A stretch of DNA of 64,000 nt from the NCBI GenBank assembly GCA_032768795.1, contig CP136490.1, forward strand, positions 4,836,001 through 4,900,000. The letters are read 5' to 3'. The notes under the pieces were generated by a model, which worked only from the letters and a program-made list of their open reading frames with translations, ran no database searches and was not told where the DNA came from. This DNA is from Tremella fuciformis (taxonomy: Eukaryota; Basidiomycota; Tremellomycetes; Tremellales; Tremellaceae). Position 1 is the first letter of the stretch; each line of letters opens with the position of its first letter. Positions 32,301 through 42,431 of the stretch are shown in pieces. Made by a program: the position numbers and the translations under genes.

Positions 32301-33972
32301 GGTCCATGCTGGTCATTGGATAGACGGCCCTGGCTGGCGGGCGAGGAATCCATGGCTCCGCTGATCATGCTTTCCTCGGAGCTCCGCGGATCGATGCTCG
32401 ATATTCCCTTTTTATCTTTGTCCTTGCTCTTTCGTGAGAATAAGCCGCCGAGCATGCCCCTGCTCTTCTTTTTGCCGTCTCCGACGAGATCCTCTTTGCT
32501 CCCCTTACTCCGGGTCTTCTTGAGCGTCTTGTCTTCGGACGAAGGACTGGTGGGCGTGGTGCTCCGAGTCGATGTCGAGCTCACGACCGAAGTGACCGAT
32601 CCGATGGATTGCCCGCTCACGTTGCGTGCGCCATTTGCATTCGAGAGGGCAGCGCTCGGCAGGAGTGGCCCACCACTTCCTTGCGCGACTTGCGGCGTCG
32701 CAGTGATACGCCTGGTCTCTTGAGCTTGGGCTGGGTCGAGGACGGGACTACCGCCAGGCTGAGATGAGGCCAAAGACGAGACAGAATTCGTAGTCGAAGG
32801 ATATGTCGTCTCGACGACCTGCCCCAATGTGGGCTGATTGCGAGGGGCAAACGGGTTGTTGGACTTTGGGATGACGGCGTTTGCAGGGGGCGGTGGGGAT
32901 CGCATGCCGGATTGCTTCTGGTCCAGCACGCGCTTCTGCTCGTTCTGACCTGCCCCATCTGCCCATTCCACTCCATCATCCGGCTCCATATCGATGCCAG
33001 ATCCGCCTCGTACGAGGCTGTCTTCTACTCGGCTAACTTCTCGCTCATTTTGGAGGTCGTCACCGTCTGGACGGATGTCATCCTGACTTCGCTCCACCTC
33101 TTCGAGGTCAACATCCCCTTCGTCTTCCTCGTCTTCCTCGTCACTGCTCCATGTGACGCCGGGGTGTTCGACATATGTAGGAGGGGCGAACTCGACTCTC
33201 CGGCTTCCACTGGCATCTTCCTCGCCCGCTTTTGCTTGTCGGACACTCTTTGCTTTCCCGGAGATCGCGTTCTTCAGCCGCTCCCGGCCCTGCACCGTGC
33301 CGGCCTGTTTCTCCTGCTGAGTCGCCGCGGCCAGGTCGACATTGCGATGCTTGTTCAGTCGAGCTAACCGTTCGTAAGGCGTCTCGATGTTCTCGGCCGG
33401 TATATAACCAACGTCCTCCGTTTTCAAGACGCGAACGAGCCACCAATATGAATTGGCATCGTCTAGCAGGAGGAGCGAGTCGCCCTTGACGACTGATGCC
33501 TGGCCCTCTACAGTTGCCAGGAAGGTATGCCTGTATATCAGCGGACATGTTGCTGGTTGAACTCGAGGCTTGCTCACAAGGCGTAGGTAAGCGAAAAGTC
33601 GATATTGTCATCCGGGATGCTTGCCGTGCTGCTCTCGTCGTCCGAGTATACCTCTTCATCTTCCTCAACCCCTTGACCAGAAGCAGACTCGTGCGTGCTC
33701 GAACGCCGTGACGGCCCCGCAGCATTTTCGTTTGTCCCATGCTGCTGCGTGTGCTGTTGATAGTAGAGCGCCTGCTGCTGTTGCTGCTGGTAGAAATGCA
33801 TCTGATCCGGAGTCATGGTGAGGTCGCCGTCGTCGTCCAACTCGGGGTCGCCCCTCATGGAATCGTCTTCATCGTCCTCATCGGAGACATCTTGCATCAC
33901 AGACTGTCCGTTGACGTGGTAGTGTTGGCCATACGATTGCGCCTGGTAGGCCTGCTGCGCGACACCTGCCAT
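29378..33972 (-). CDS. Large SH3 + Ras-association protein (Bud14/Tea4-like)
   Basis: Two exons: 33578-33972 and 29378-33530 (1515 aa), joined over a 47-nt intron that falls inside the SH3 domain. An acidic, Gln-rich N-terminus precedes an SH3 domain (about 130-190: ALHTFLATVEGQASVVKGD ... WWLVRVL ... GYIPAENIETPYERLARLN). The ETPYERLARLNK tail resembles the Bud14/Tea4 group of polarity proteins. After long Ser/Pro-rich disorder there is a Ras-association-like fold at about 625-720 (VMRVFAGDHIRSEASFKTVL ... SEENYFLTVKDVSG) and a second ubiquitin-like stretch at about 855-955. The C-terminus holds a short coiled coil. A role in linking cell polarity to small GTPases is inferred from the domains. 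Confidence 0.82.
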
Positions 33973-34568
33973 TTTGTCGAGTCGGGCCGGTGAACTTGGC
34001 TGCGAGCGAGAAAAAGAGTCGTCCGGTCGGAGAGGTGCGTCGGTAGTCGGGACGTCGTGATGGTGTCGTGAGGTTTCGTCGAGTGCGTCGCGAGCGTGCT
34101 ATCGCGCTGCTAAAGGCATGCTTCGGCCGGGTCTGGGAGAGAGCGATGGGAGATGTAGAGTCGTGAAAAGGTATGTTGTCCGAGCCAGTCCGTTAGCGTT
34201 GCTCATGGCACCCCCCCTTGGCTTGCCCCGTGAGCCAAAACGCGCCTCGCTCTCTGCTCGGACCCGCTTCACATCAACAAGGTCATTTTACGTAATTTAC
34301 ATTCCTCTCCTGCTCAAAGCGGCAACTGGGAGCGGTTTCAGCCTTTCTGCACCACGGCTCTTGTTACTGTCAAGGGTGTTCATCACTACATGGGTGGCCT
34401 ACAAGGTGCGGAAAGATACGCTGCGGATTCAGCAAGTTGGTGATGACATGTTTGGATGGTCCTCTCACCTCACGAATGGCTCGAGTACAAGGCAGCAACC
34501 AGCGCACCTCGAGCCGCCGTCCTTGGTATGGCTGAAACGTGAGTGAGCCAGGGGCGTGTCGACGGCGG
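33973..34568. other. Upstream region of the SH3 gene
   Basis: No convincing exon. It lies between two genes on the minus strand and should carry the SH3 gene promoter and the 3' end of the unknown gene. Confidence 0.4.
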
Positions 34569-35747
34569 TCAACCCACGTCGTCACCGTGGAGGACGCGAA
34601 GCATTTCGGTGACGAGCGCATTCATCCGCCCATCCAGCTCGTTTGAGCCTACGCCCCTGCACGGTCAGCATATATCACATGACCGCCTTAGCGGAAAGAT
34701 TCTTCTCGCCTGACCTTTCGCGCCAGAAACTCCATTCCTGGTCAATCAGTTTCGGACGCTGAGGAGGGTCGCCGCGAACCTCACCCATACGAGCTTTGGA
34801 AAAGATTCAATGAGCCGCCGATGTCTGCTCACTGCTGACAAGCGCGAATCATGGAGGCTGATCCTGGTCAACTTCGCGTGGGAAGCGAGGGAAACACTGC
34901 GTACATGGTCCAGTGACGCGTGATCTCCTCCCAAGGTTAGCAGCCATGGAAAGGCCCATCTCAACGTCCTCACCGCATCGAGTAGGTTCTCCACCTGGAA
35001 GCATTCAAGCTCACTGACCCTCAGCGATCATCTTGCAGCCAGACCACGTACTCCAAATGCCAGGTCCCTTCCTCTGGTTGTATGTATTCTGCGGATCAAT
35101 TTTCGACTACAGGTCAGACCAGACGCACCCCAAGTAATATATCCCTCGACGTCCCAACGAGGATCCCACCCAGGCTGCACCGGTGGAGGGACAGCCTGCG
35201 TGTGCAGTCCCGCCATCTGCGAGATCAGATGCTCCATCGGATCGGCAAAGCAGGAGATGAGAGGTGCGCCCAATATCATTTTATGTCTGAATGGGGGAAG
35301 AGTGCGATTTCGTCACTCGTTACGAGAGGGGAGGCTTATGTACGCAGCTCGGTGTGTCGCACTTGAGTGCGACCATGCATACCGAACCATCGTCTGTACC
35401 AGAATCTAGCATATCCGATGGACTAGCTCGTCTATCTTGCGGACTAGCGTCGGCCCCCGCGCTCGCGCGCACCCGCTAAAGATCGCTTGACTCTCGTCCC
35501 AGCTCCAAACCGCCGGCACAGACATTTGCGTCCTTTGCAAGAAACAAGTGGCTGTGCTGCGATCCGGTCGGCGGAGCACTTGGCCTTCCGGAAAATATGG
35601 GCACACTTCAAAGGCACTATCGTTTCTGTTTGCGGTTGCCAAACGACCCAACAGCACGCACGGTCCCTACTAGGCTCGGCTCCAGCGCGGCTTGTCGCGG
35701 TTGTTCCGAGTATGACCGTCCAGCTGCGCCATTAATGCACGAACCAT
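34569..35747 (-). CDS. Unrecognised ten-exon gene, about 243 aa
   Basis: No long open frame exists here, but ten short exons join in one frame: 35671-35747, 35492-35605, 35324-35431, 35129-35286, 35048-35088, 34974-34994, 34905-34927, 34785-34863, 34715-34737, 34569-34656 (732 nt). Introns are 37-65 nt, with GT-AG ends and several CTGAC/CTAAC branch-like motifs. The result is Trp-rich and protein-like: PMEHLISQMAGLHTQAVPPP, GWDPRWDVEGYITWEYI, ITRHWTM, FPKLVWEWSFWRERG, then a C-terminal helix ELDGRMNALVTEMLRVLHG. Four Cys cluster near residue 80. No family recognised. The first two exons and the 35048 donor are the least certain. An alternative stops at 35021 without the last exons. Confidence 0.55.
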
Positions 35748-36307
35748 TGACCCGCTTCTCCCTTGCAGCTCTGCCTTTTCCTGCCCGAGGTGGTCCGAAG
35801 CATGACGTATTCAGCTCTTGCGCACCTAGTAGATATCACCGCCCCACCGACCAGCAAGCAGCTCCATCCTTCAGCCCCTTATGACTCTGGCCAAGAGAGT
35901 CATAGCCAAAGGAGGCAGAGGAAGAGGGGAGGTCGACAACGGATAGCCCCGGGCGCGATATGTGACGCGGCCGCCGACGGTAGTTGATACATACAGCGAT
36001 GCGCGTCCTTTGACATTTCATCCCGGTCATGCGTCATTGTTCTCGGGGATGCGACACTGCGCTCGGTGTGAGGAGGACCAATATAGGCCGCAGACGAGGA
36101 TCAAGGTCAACATCAATCCACAGACCAGAGTACATGTTGTCCGCGCGTATTTGTTGAACGCGGGCTGAGCCCGCTTACAAGTACAAGCACTGGTAAGTCA
36201 TGCGCATGGTCGGCTACCCGATGTCGCTTACACTCAGACGAGCCACACTGACTGTCCACTTGCCTCCACGCCTAGCGAGAACAGATCCTCCAAGAAGCGA
36301 TACCATC
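35748..36307. other. Divergent intergenic with a small hairpin
   Basis: No exon found. A perfect inverted repeat, GCGGGCT-G-AGCCCGC, lies at 36160-36174, about 130 bp before the next start. It could form a hairpin but has no T-run and no known role. Confidence 0.4.
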
Positions 36308-36808
36308 ATGGACCTTCTAACTGCCCTCTTCGACGTCCTCTTCCTCCTCGCAGCGGTCTATGTCTATCCGCGAGCTGGTCCCGGGACAGACGCGCATCAG
36401 CCTCCCCCCATCGACATCCTGACGTCACCTCCTCGCTCGCCGCTTCCCTCGGCACACTCACACGCATCCCTTCCCTCTCCCTTGCCATCATCCGCACTCA
36501 CTTCCTCCAAGCTCGAAGTGCCCAAGATCACTTACACCGCCGAAGACCCCCGCAAGCGCTCGCGCGAGAAACGCAAGTCTGTCTCATTCTCCATCTCGTC
36601 TCTCGACGACGTGCTTCCCCTGCACAAAGAGAAGGGCAAACGTCCGCCCACGCCGTGGGTCAGGGGCCCGGTGTCACCCAGCGTCAGAAGTGAAGAGGAG
36701 GACAAGCCGAGTCTGCCGAGCAGCCCCCTCCCGCCCACTCCGCTGCTTCACTCGCATGACGCCGTCGACCCCATGGGCGTCAAGAAGCAGTGGCTCATGG
36801 CCGCTTGA
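36308..36808 (+). CDS. Small N-terminally anchored protein, 166 aa
   Basis: Intronless. The N-terminus MDLLTALFDVLFLLAAVYVY is one hydrophobic helix, too long and unprocessed-looking for a typical signal peptide, so a membrane anchor is likely. The rest is polar and disordered, Pro/Ser-rich, with a basic KRSREKRKSVSFSI patch that resembles a kinase site. It ends KKQWLMAA. Family unknown; codon use looks normal for the window. Confidence 0.6.
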   Translation: MDLLTALFDVLFLLAAVYVYPRAGPGTDAHQPPPIDILTSPPRSPLPSAHSHASLPSPLPSSALTSSKLEVPKITYTAEDPRKRSREKRKSVSFSISSLDDVLPLHKEKGKRPPTPWVRGPVSPSVRSEEEDKPSLPSSPLPPTPLLHSHDAVDPMGVKKQWLMAA

Positions 36809-36978
36809 GGCCCCCAGGGAGGTGTGGAGCATCGAGATTGAATAGCAGGATGAGTGGATATCAGAGGAGACGACCAGAATCGGAAAGAAGAGAAGCAAAA
36901 GCAGCCACGTTCTTTACTCACATTCATTACTTGTAGCGCTAGCTCCACGATGTACCTGTACCATCAGCGCGAGATTGG

Positions 36979-37137
36979 TCACTCCTCGAAGGCTTGGCGA
37001 GGCCACGAAGGGGTGTCACGGGCAGCCAAGAGCTCTCCGACGCAGAACACCTGTTTGCCCGGCCTGGCGTGCTCGCCCACGGTCATCATCATGTCTTGTA
37101 CCTGTGGATTCGTCCAGGCAATGACGTTACCGTCCAT
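36979..37137 (-). CDS. Possible short exon or micro-protein, 52 aa
   Basis: A 52-codon frame starting MDGNVIAWTNPQVQDMMMTV and ending at 36979. Its composition and codon use look coding (Trp, Met, Cys in plausible places), and the frame stays open upstream to an acceptor-like CTGCAG. It may be the last exon of a gene whose first exons lie at 37150-37400, but I could not join them in phase. Weak call. Confidence 0.25.
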   Translation of the reverse strand: MDGNVIAWTNPQVQDMMMTVGEHARPGKQVFCVGELLAARDTPSWPRQAFEE

Positions 37138-37751
37138 GTGTCGCGCTAGAAGCCTGCAGGTTTACTGGAACAGATGAAAGTAACTGCAGATTCCGACTTT
37201 GAATTGGGTCGCGGTAAAGTTCAGGCACGATGGACGTCGATCTTCCGAGCACGAGCCATTTCATACCGCATCCGGCATATCCACCTCTCCTCCTCTCCCC
37301 TCCAGCCACCACCTCTTCCCATCGCTCATGCAGCCTCGCCTGCTGCGCTGTCACCCACTGCCTCACTGCAAGCGCTGCCGCCGCCATAACGCCCTCGGCG
37401 CTCGTCTGACATTCATTGCTCGTCAATCCCCAGGCGCTTGGGCCCAGTGAGTCGTCTGGCTGGCGAGACCGCCTCCAGCCAGAGTTTGAGCAATCCGAGC
37501 ATGCTCCGGGCCTTTTTCTCCACTCTTCCTCCCACCTCGTCACCTGTGAGATACATATACAGTATGCAGACCCCGGCTCCTCTCCTCAGAACACCTTACT
37601 CCTAACGACTGACGATTGACCCATTCGCCGCTGGCCGGTACACACACTCGTTCACCAGCGGCCAACACGCACCCACCTCGGACTCCCGAGATCCCTGCCC
37701 CTCGTCTCTCGCCACAGCGCATCTCCAGTACCTTCAAACACCTCGGAGAAG

Positions 37752-38930
37752 ATGCACCCCGGCGCCCTCCTCGCACTCCTTCCCCTTCTCGTCACCTCCA
37801 TCGATGCGCGGCCTCGCCCTGACCCGGCCCCTGCACCGCAGTACGATGCGGAGTATGAGCGGCCTCTGTATGGCGTGCCAGACATCGTAGAGCGTCGCCT
37901 GACACCTTCCTCGAGCTCCTCGTCGGCGACTGCCAGCTCTACATCCGGCGGATCATGGTGGAACAGGTTGCTGGGCGGTAGCAAGACCACCCCCTCAGCC
38001 TCCGCCTCTGCCTCATCCAAGGCTTCCGCCTCCAGCTCCAAGACCTCGGCCTCTTCTTCCAAGACTTCGACCTCTTCTTCCAAGACTTCAGCCTCTTCGT
38101 CCAAGGTTCCGGCAAAGAGCTCGGCCTCGTCTTCGACTAAGGCGTCAGCATCGGCATCAGCCTCAGGCAAGGCGAGCTCCTCCGCCAAGGCAAGCGCCTC
38201 TGGAAAGGCCAGTGCCTCGGCGAGCAGCAAGTCGGCGTCGGTCACACCTTCTGGCAAGGCGTCCGCGTCCAGCACCAAAGCCTCTGCACCAAGTGCCTCT
38301 GCATCTGCTGTCGCCGCTGGCGACGACAGCTTCTCTCAGTACATCACCGATCTGCACAACACCTTCCGTGCCGAGTACGGTGCGTCCCGAGTCTCACTCC
38401 ATAGCGTCGCTGACGGTCAGGTGCCGGCAAGCTCACCTATAACGCGACCCTCGCAACCTATGCGCAGAAGATCGCTGACACTTGCGTGTTCAAGCACTCT
38501 GGCGGGCCGTACGGTGAGAACCTGTCAGTAAACGACGATCATGATCGGTGCCTTGGCTGACCGGCAGTGCTGCGAACTCAGGATACAAAGACGGCGTTGG
38601 CTCGTCGTTCGACGAGTGGGCCGACGAAGCACGGTACTACAACTGGAGCAGCCCAGGGTACTCCGAGTCCACGGGGCACTTTACGCAGGTCGTGTGGAAA
38701 GCCACGTCGCAGCTCGGATGCGGCATCGCGACGTGCGGCCCGAACACCATCTTTGCGGACTGGCAACAGGTCAGTCGGCTTTTCCGAGCATCTTGATGGA
38801 TGAGCGCAGAGCGCTGATCGGGCAGAACTCGACGTTCCTGGTGTGCGAGTACTACACTCCGGGCAACATCATCCTACAAGGCAACCCATCCGCCTACTTC
38901 AAGACCAACGTCGGGCAAAAGCAGGCCTGA
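37752..38930 (+). CDS. Secreted CAP (PR-1/SCP) protein 2
   Basis: Exons: 37752-38379, 38421-38523, 38568-38769, 38826-38930 (345 aa, in frame). Signal peptide MHPGALLALLPLLVTSIDA. Then a long stalk made of imperfect Lys-Ala-Ser-Ala-Ser-Ser and Lys-Thr-Ser repeats (about residues 75-190), likely O-glycosylated and wall-associated. The CAP domain carries ITDLHNTFRAEYG, LTYNATLATYAQKIADTC, FKHSGGPYGENLA, STGHFTQVVWKAT, GCGIATCGPN and STFLVCEYYTPGN. The first intron is at the same place and phase as in CAP protein 1; the others differ. Two introns have GTCAGT donors. Confidence 0.92.
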
Positions 38931-39222
38931 GACCTCGACGTTGGCAGGATCTGAAGGGTTCGGGCGCCTCGACTCACTATGAAATGTTATATTCTGTAGC
39001 CCTTGAGATCAATCGATACATGGATACCATCGTGATGCCACCCCCTCATCATCTTTGCGTCTCCCTCACAGCCCCGAGACCACCTCAGCGGCGTTTCAGC
39101 CGAACATGGACATGCGTTTCATCCAGTGCCTGGACGCCGTTCCCTCGAGGTAATTACGAGTTCAGCATTGGACTTTTCCCCCTCGTCTCTAATCCCACCG
39201 TCGCAAAGCTGCCGTCTGCGTC

Positions 39223-41260
39223 ATGGACGACCTGGGTGCGCTGACTCGGGCGCTTGAGGACGCGTGCCACCCCTCAGGTAGGCCATTTACGCTTTTAGAG
39301 CCCGTGTCTCATCGCAGGCGAGGGCGCCGAGAGGCTGTTCGAGTTGCTCGAGCCGCACCTCAAGTCGTCAGACCGGATAGTACGCTCGGCGACATGTGCG
39401 GCCTTGAACGACATGATGAGTGACCCGGCCCTGTCCGCTGCTAACAGGCGAGAGCGGCAAGTGAGTGCGGCACAATGATGACCTGCCGACACGCTCATGA
39501 ACCAGAAGCTCGTGTTCGAAGACACTTCGATGGCCTTCGTTCCCGTTCTGCTCAAGAATTTGCCGGATGCGCCGACACCCGTTGAGCGTCTGTGTTACAT
39601 CATCGCGGATGTGGGGAGCGCCAAAGAGGTCATCCTGGCTCTGGGCATCTGCCTCGAAGAGCTGCAGTCCAAAGTCGAGGGCATGGACGTCTCGGACGAC
39701 GATGTCACCGAGGAGGACGAGAATGAGGACGAAGTGGACTCGGCACTTTGGGCCTTACAGCTCGGGATCCTACTGAGCTGCTACGCTCGCGGTGAGTGAC
39801 GAAGTGTGCACCGAGTCACGTATCTCTGGACTGACTGAAGCAATCCCCCGACTGTCAAACACAAAGTCAACCCCGACCTTGCTAGCCCTGCTAGATAGCC
39901 TATCGCCCATCTTGCCCAGCCTTGCGCCTGATTTGGACGGGCCTGCAGCTCTTACCGTGCTCAGAGGCGTGACGCAGCTGGTCGTCGCTGCATGGCAGTG
40001 GGCCCAGACGAAGACAGACGGGGATGGCGAGCCAAAGGTGCACCTCTCGTCAAGCCAACAGGCGTGACTGACCGCAGACCCTCCTGCGCAAGCTGCTCTC
40101 GCAAGCCGTAGCCTTGCTCTGCCCTCAGATGGGCACTGTCATGCTGGACCGATGGTTTCTGTTGCATTTTCCCAGGTTCGAACCGGTGCATCTCGAACTG
40201 CAGGTATCCCCATCCGGCTACGAGGCCCAGAAGGCTGCGATGGACGGCGTGGTGGTAAGTTCCGTCAAGCTCGTCCCACTGGCGATTGTAGTTGAAGAGG
40301 CAGGACGCATTCCGACTATTCGAGATCGGTCCGAAACAGCTGCTCGACGCCGTGCTGTACCCCTCATCGATCGACTTCCACGCTGCTCTCGCAGCACTTC
40401 AGGTCCTGGCGTATCTCGTGGCACGATCCAAGGCAGACGAGGGGATCCTCCCGGCCAAATTGATGACGCAGAGCTCTCTGCACGACAGCATGCCTGTGCT
40501 TGCTGCGGCTCTGAGCAGTTCGGGAATCACAGCAGGAGTCGTGTGGACGTGGGAGCTGGTTAGGCGCGCCTTGAACGGGAGTATAGACGTCGACTACGAC
40601 TCTACAACGATGATACTCGAAGTAACCCGGTCCTCCCTCTATGCGAAGAACCCAGCTGACCGCTAGCACCTCACGTCTCTCGCCGAGCGGCCGACGACTC
40701 CGACCACTCAATTGGCCCTGATCAAGCTGATCGGGGCCATGGTCACAGCTGTTCCTGCTCCAGAGGACCAGATTCGGCTGTTTGTACAGCTCATCGAGCC
40801 TGCGAGTCCGTTCTTCCGCGTCCGCCTCGAGTCCCTCCGACTCCTCCGGGAACGTGTCTCCTATCCTCAGTCGCCTGCGCCAGGGCTGCAAAGCCGGAAC
40901 ATCCTGTTCTGTCCAGAATTCAAGACCGCCGTTGCGCCCATCCTATTCGACGTGGAGTGCGTGTCTGACAAGTGGGAGCACGACGAGTCGGCCCAGAAAT
41001 TCCGCCCGGAATGGTATACCGAGTGTCTCCAGCTCTTCTGGATCATATCCAAGCGCGACAGCGAGAATGTGACTGGCCTGCGGGACCGGGCATACCTCGA
41101 TAAATTGCAAGTCGAGTGGTTCGGCCCTTTGATGGAGCACCTGGAAATTGCAAAGACCGACATGGAGGATGGAGATGTAGAGACAGCATTCCTGCTCGAC
41201 AGATGGGAGGACGCGCTTGGACGAGCCGAGGCTATTAATTCAACCGCACGACCATCGTAG
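39223..41260 (+). CDS. HEAT-like protein, possibly Tti2
   Basis: Seven exons: 39223-39277, 39318-39460, 39506-39791, 39841-40037, 40078-40254, 40292-40621, 40667-41260 (593 aa, in frame). Almost entirely helical, with repeated leucine-rich helices (for example RLFELLEPHLKSSDRIVRSA, AKEVILALGICLEELQSK) and an acidic loop (DVTEEDENEDEVD). Length, the helix pattern and a C-terminal WFGPLMEHLE segment resemble Tti2, a partner of Tel2/Tti1 in maturing PIKK kinases, but I recognise no decisive motif. Cytosolic, no signal peptide. The intron at 40622-40666 uses GTAACC. Confidence 0.75.
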
Positions 41261-41678
41261 GCAAAAGCCATCCTTTGTGTTGTACATACCCTGCACCGTA
41301 TCTACTATAATAAAAGAACACGACTCCGAGAATTGACCGAGATAAACCATGTGGCAACCATGTGGCTGAAACTAATCCGATTAGGCTATCTTGAACATTG
41401 CGATTACAGTTCTTTGCTAATACTATTACCTTTGACAGCCCATTTCGACCTGCTCCGGACAAATCCGACCACACCCGAAGCCCGCACCGTATAATAGATC
41501 ACGACGCCGAGAATTGACCGAGACAAACCATGTGGCAACCACGCGGCACCACTCCGTGAACAACGTCGAGCCGACACGAGTTCCAAGACCAGCCAGTTCA
41601 AGCTTTCTCCATGCATGTGCTTGGGGCTTCACCTGCTCAATACACTATTGTTCACTCAAAAATTTACGACCCACTCGG

Positions 41679-41695
41679 CCCGTGAATTTCACGGG
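41679..41695. repeat. 17-bp palindrome CCCGTGAATTTCACGGG, copy 1
   Basis: Perfect 8+1+8 inverted repeat. The identical palindrome recurs at 41990-42006, both followed by GT(G/C)AAGACACT. It could be a protein-binding site or the end of a small element. Confidence 0.8.
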
Positions 41696-41736
41696 TGAAG
41701 ACACTCGTCTACTATAATAAAAGAACACGATAGACA

Positions 41737-41780
41737 AACCATGTGGCAACCATGTGGCAACCATGTGGCAACCATGTGGC
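41737..41780. repeat. Tandem array, 11-bp unit x4
   Basis: Four perfect copies of AACCATGTGGC. Two further copies occur at 41345-41366 and single copies near 41527 and 41968, always after an ACAAACC- or ATAAACC-like lead. Confidence 0.9.
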
Positions 41781-41785
41781 TTTTA

Positions 41786-41875
41786 CTAATGTCATTAGCT
41801 TCTCTCGGGGTCACCCATTAGACCGTTTTCCTAATGTCATTAGCTTCTCTCGGGGTCACCCATTAGACCGTTTTC
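41786..41875. repeat. Tandem duplication, 45-bp unit x2
   Basis: Two identical 45-bp copies (41786-41830, 41831-41875), starting CTAATGTCATTAG, itself a perfect 6+1+6 inverted repeat, and ending ATTAGACCGTTTTC. A third copy starts at 41876 and diverges after five bases. Confidence 0.9.
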
Positions 41876-42431
41876 CTAATGACAATTACCTTTGACCGCT
41901 TACTCCGGAATGTCCCGATGACTCCGACTACGCCCGAAGCCCGCACCGTATAATAGAATACATGAGACAAACCATGTGGCCCACAGGTTCCCGTGAATTT
42001 CACGGGTCAAGACACTAGTACCCACATACTTTGATACCACCTGTAATGCGACCGAAACGCAACGAATGCGATGGACGAGACGGACGAAATTGCGGGAAGC
42101 GGGAGCATGGCTTGTGCAGAGACGGGACTACTGAAACGTTGAACGGGCACTACGAACATACTGACTCCACTATTGGACAGGAGAAAGACCGGAAAAGAGG
42201 TGATGGGGGACTGTTGGGTGTGTTTTGCTGCTTTTGGTTTTCCTGCTATCTCGAAATGACGATGAATGGTCGCGCTTGATTTTGGGGTGATCGATCCGCT
42301 CGCTCGCTCTCGCTCTCGAAGATCTCTTCACCGACCGACGCCTCTCACTCTCCTCGTGCTCTCGCCATATCCGACTCGCTCAATCCCCCTAACCACTCTC
42401 CGCGCTCTCGCCTCCCACGCCCGCACCGCAC

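Larger units (their letters stand above)
41301..42019. repeat. Mosaic of short direct repeats and palindromes
   Basis: Gene-free and AT-richer than its surroundings. Repeated modules: 23-bp TCTACTATAATAAAAGAAC... at 41301-41323 and 41708-41730 (identical); CCGAGAATTGACCGAGA at 41326 and 41507; 25-bp CCCGAAGCCCGCACCG... at 41474-41498 and 41933-41957 (identical); a 30-bp module opening with CCCGTGAATTTCACGGG at 41679-41708 and 41990-42019 (two mismatches); and the arrays listed separately. Distances between copies differ (407, 459 and 311 bp), so this is a rearranged mosaic, not one simple tandem array. It lies between two convergent genes. Confidence 0.85.

Noticed and set aside
34118..34546. 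142-codon + strand frame
   Set aside because: No start context, poor composition and no partner exons; lies in the upstream region of the SH3 gene.
35021..35088. Stop at 35021 as the end of the unknown minus-strand gene
   Set aside because: The downstream small exons continue in phase with protein-like sequence to 34569, so an intron from 35047 to 34995 is preferred, though not certain.
36160..36174. Hairpin as a terminator
   Set aside because: No T-run and wrong kingdom for rho-independent termination; noted only as an inverted repeat.
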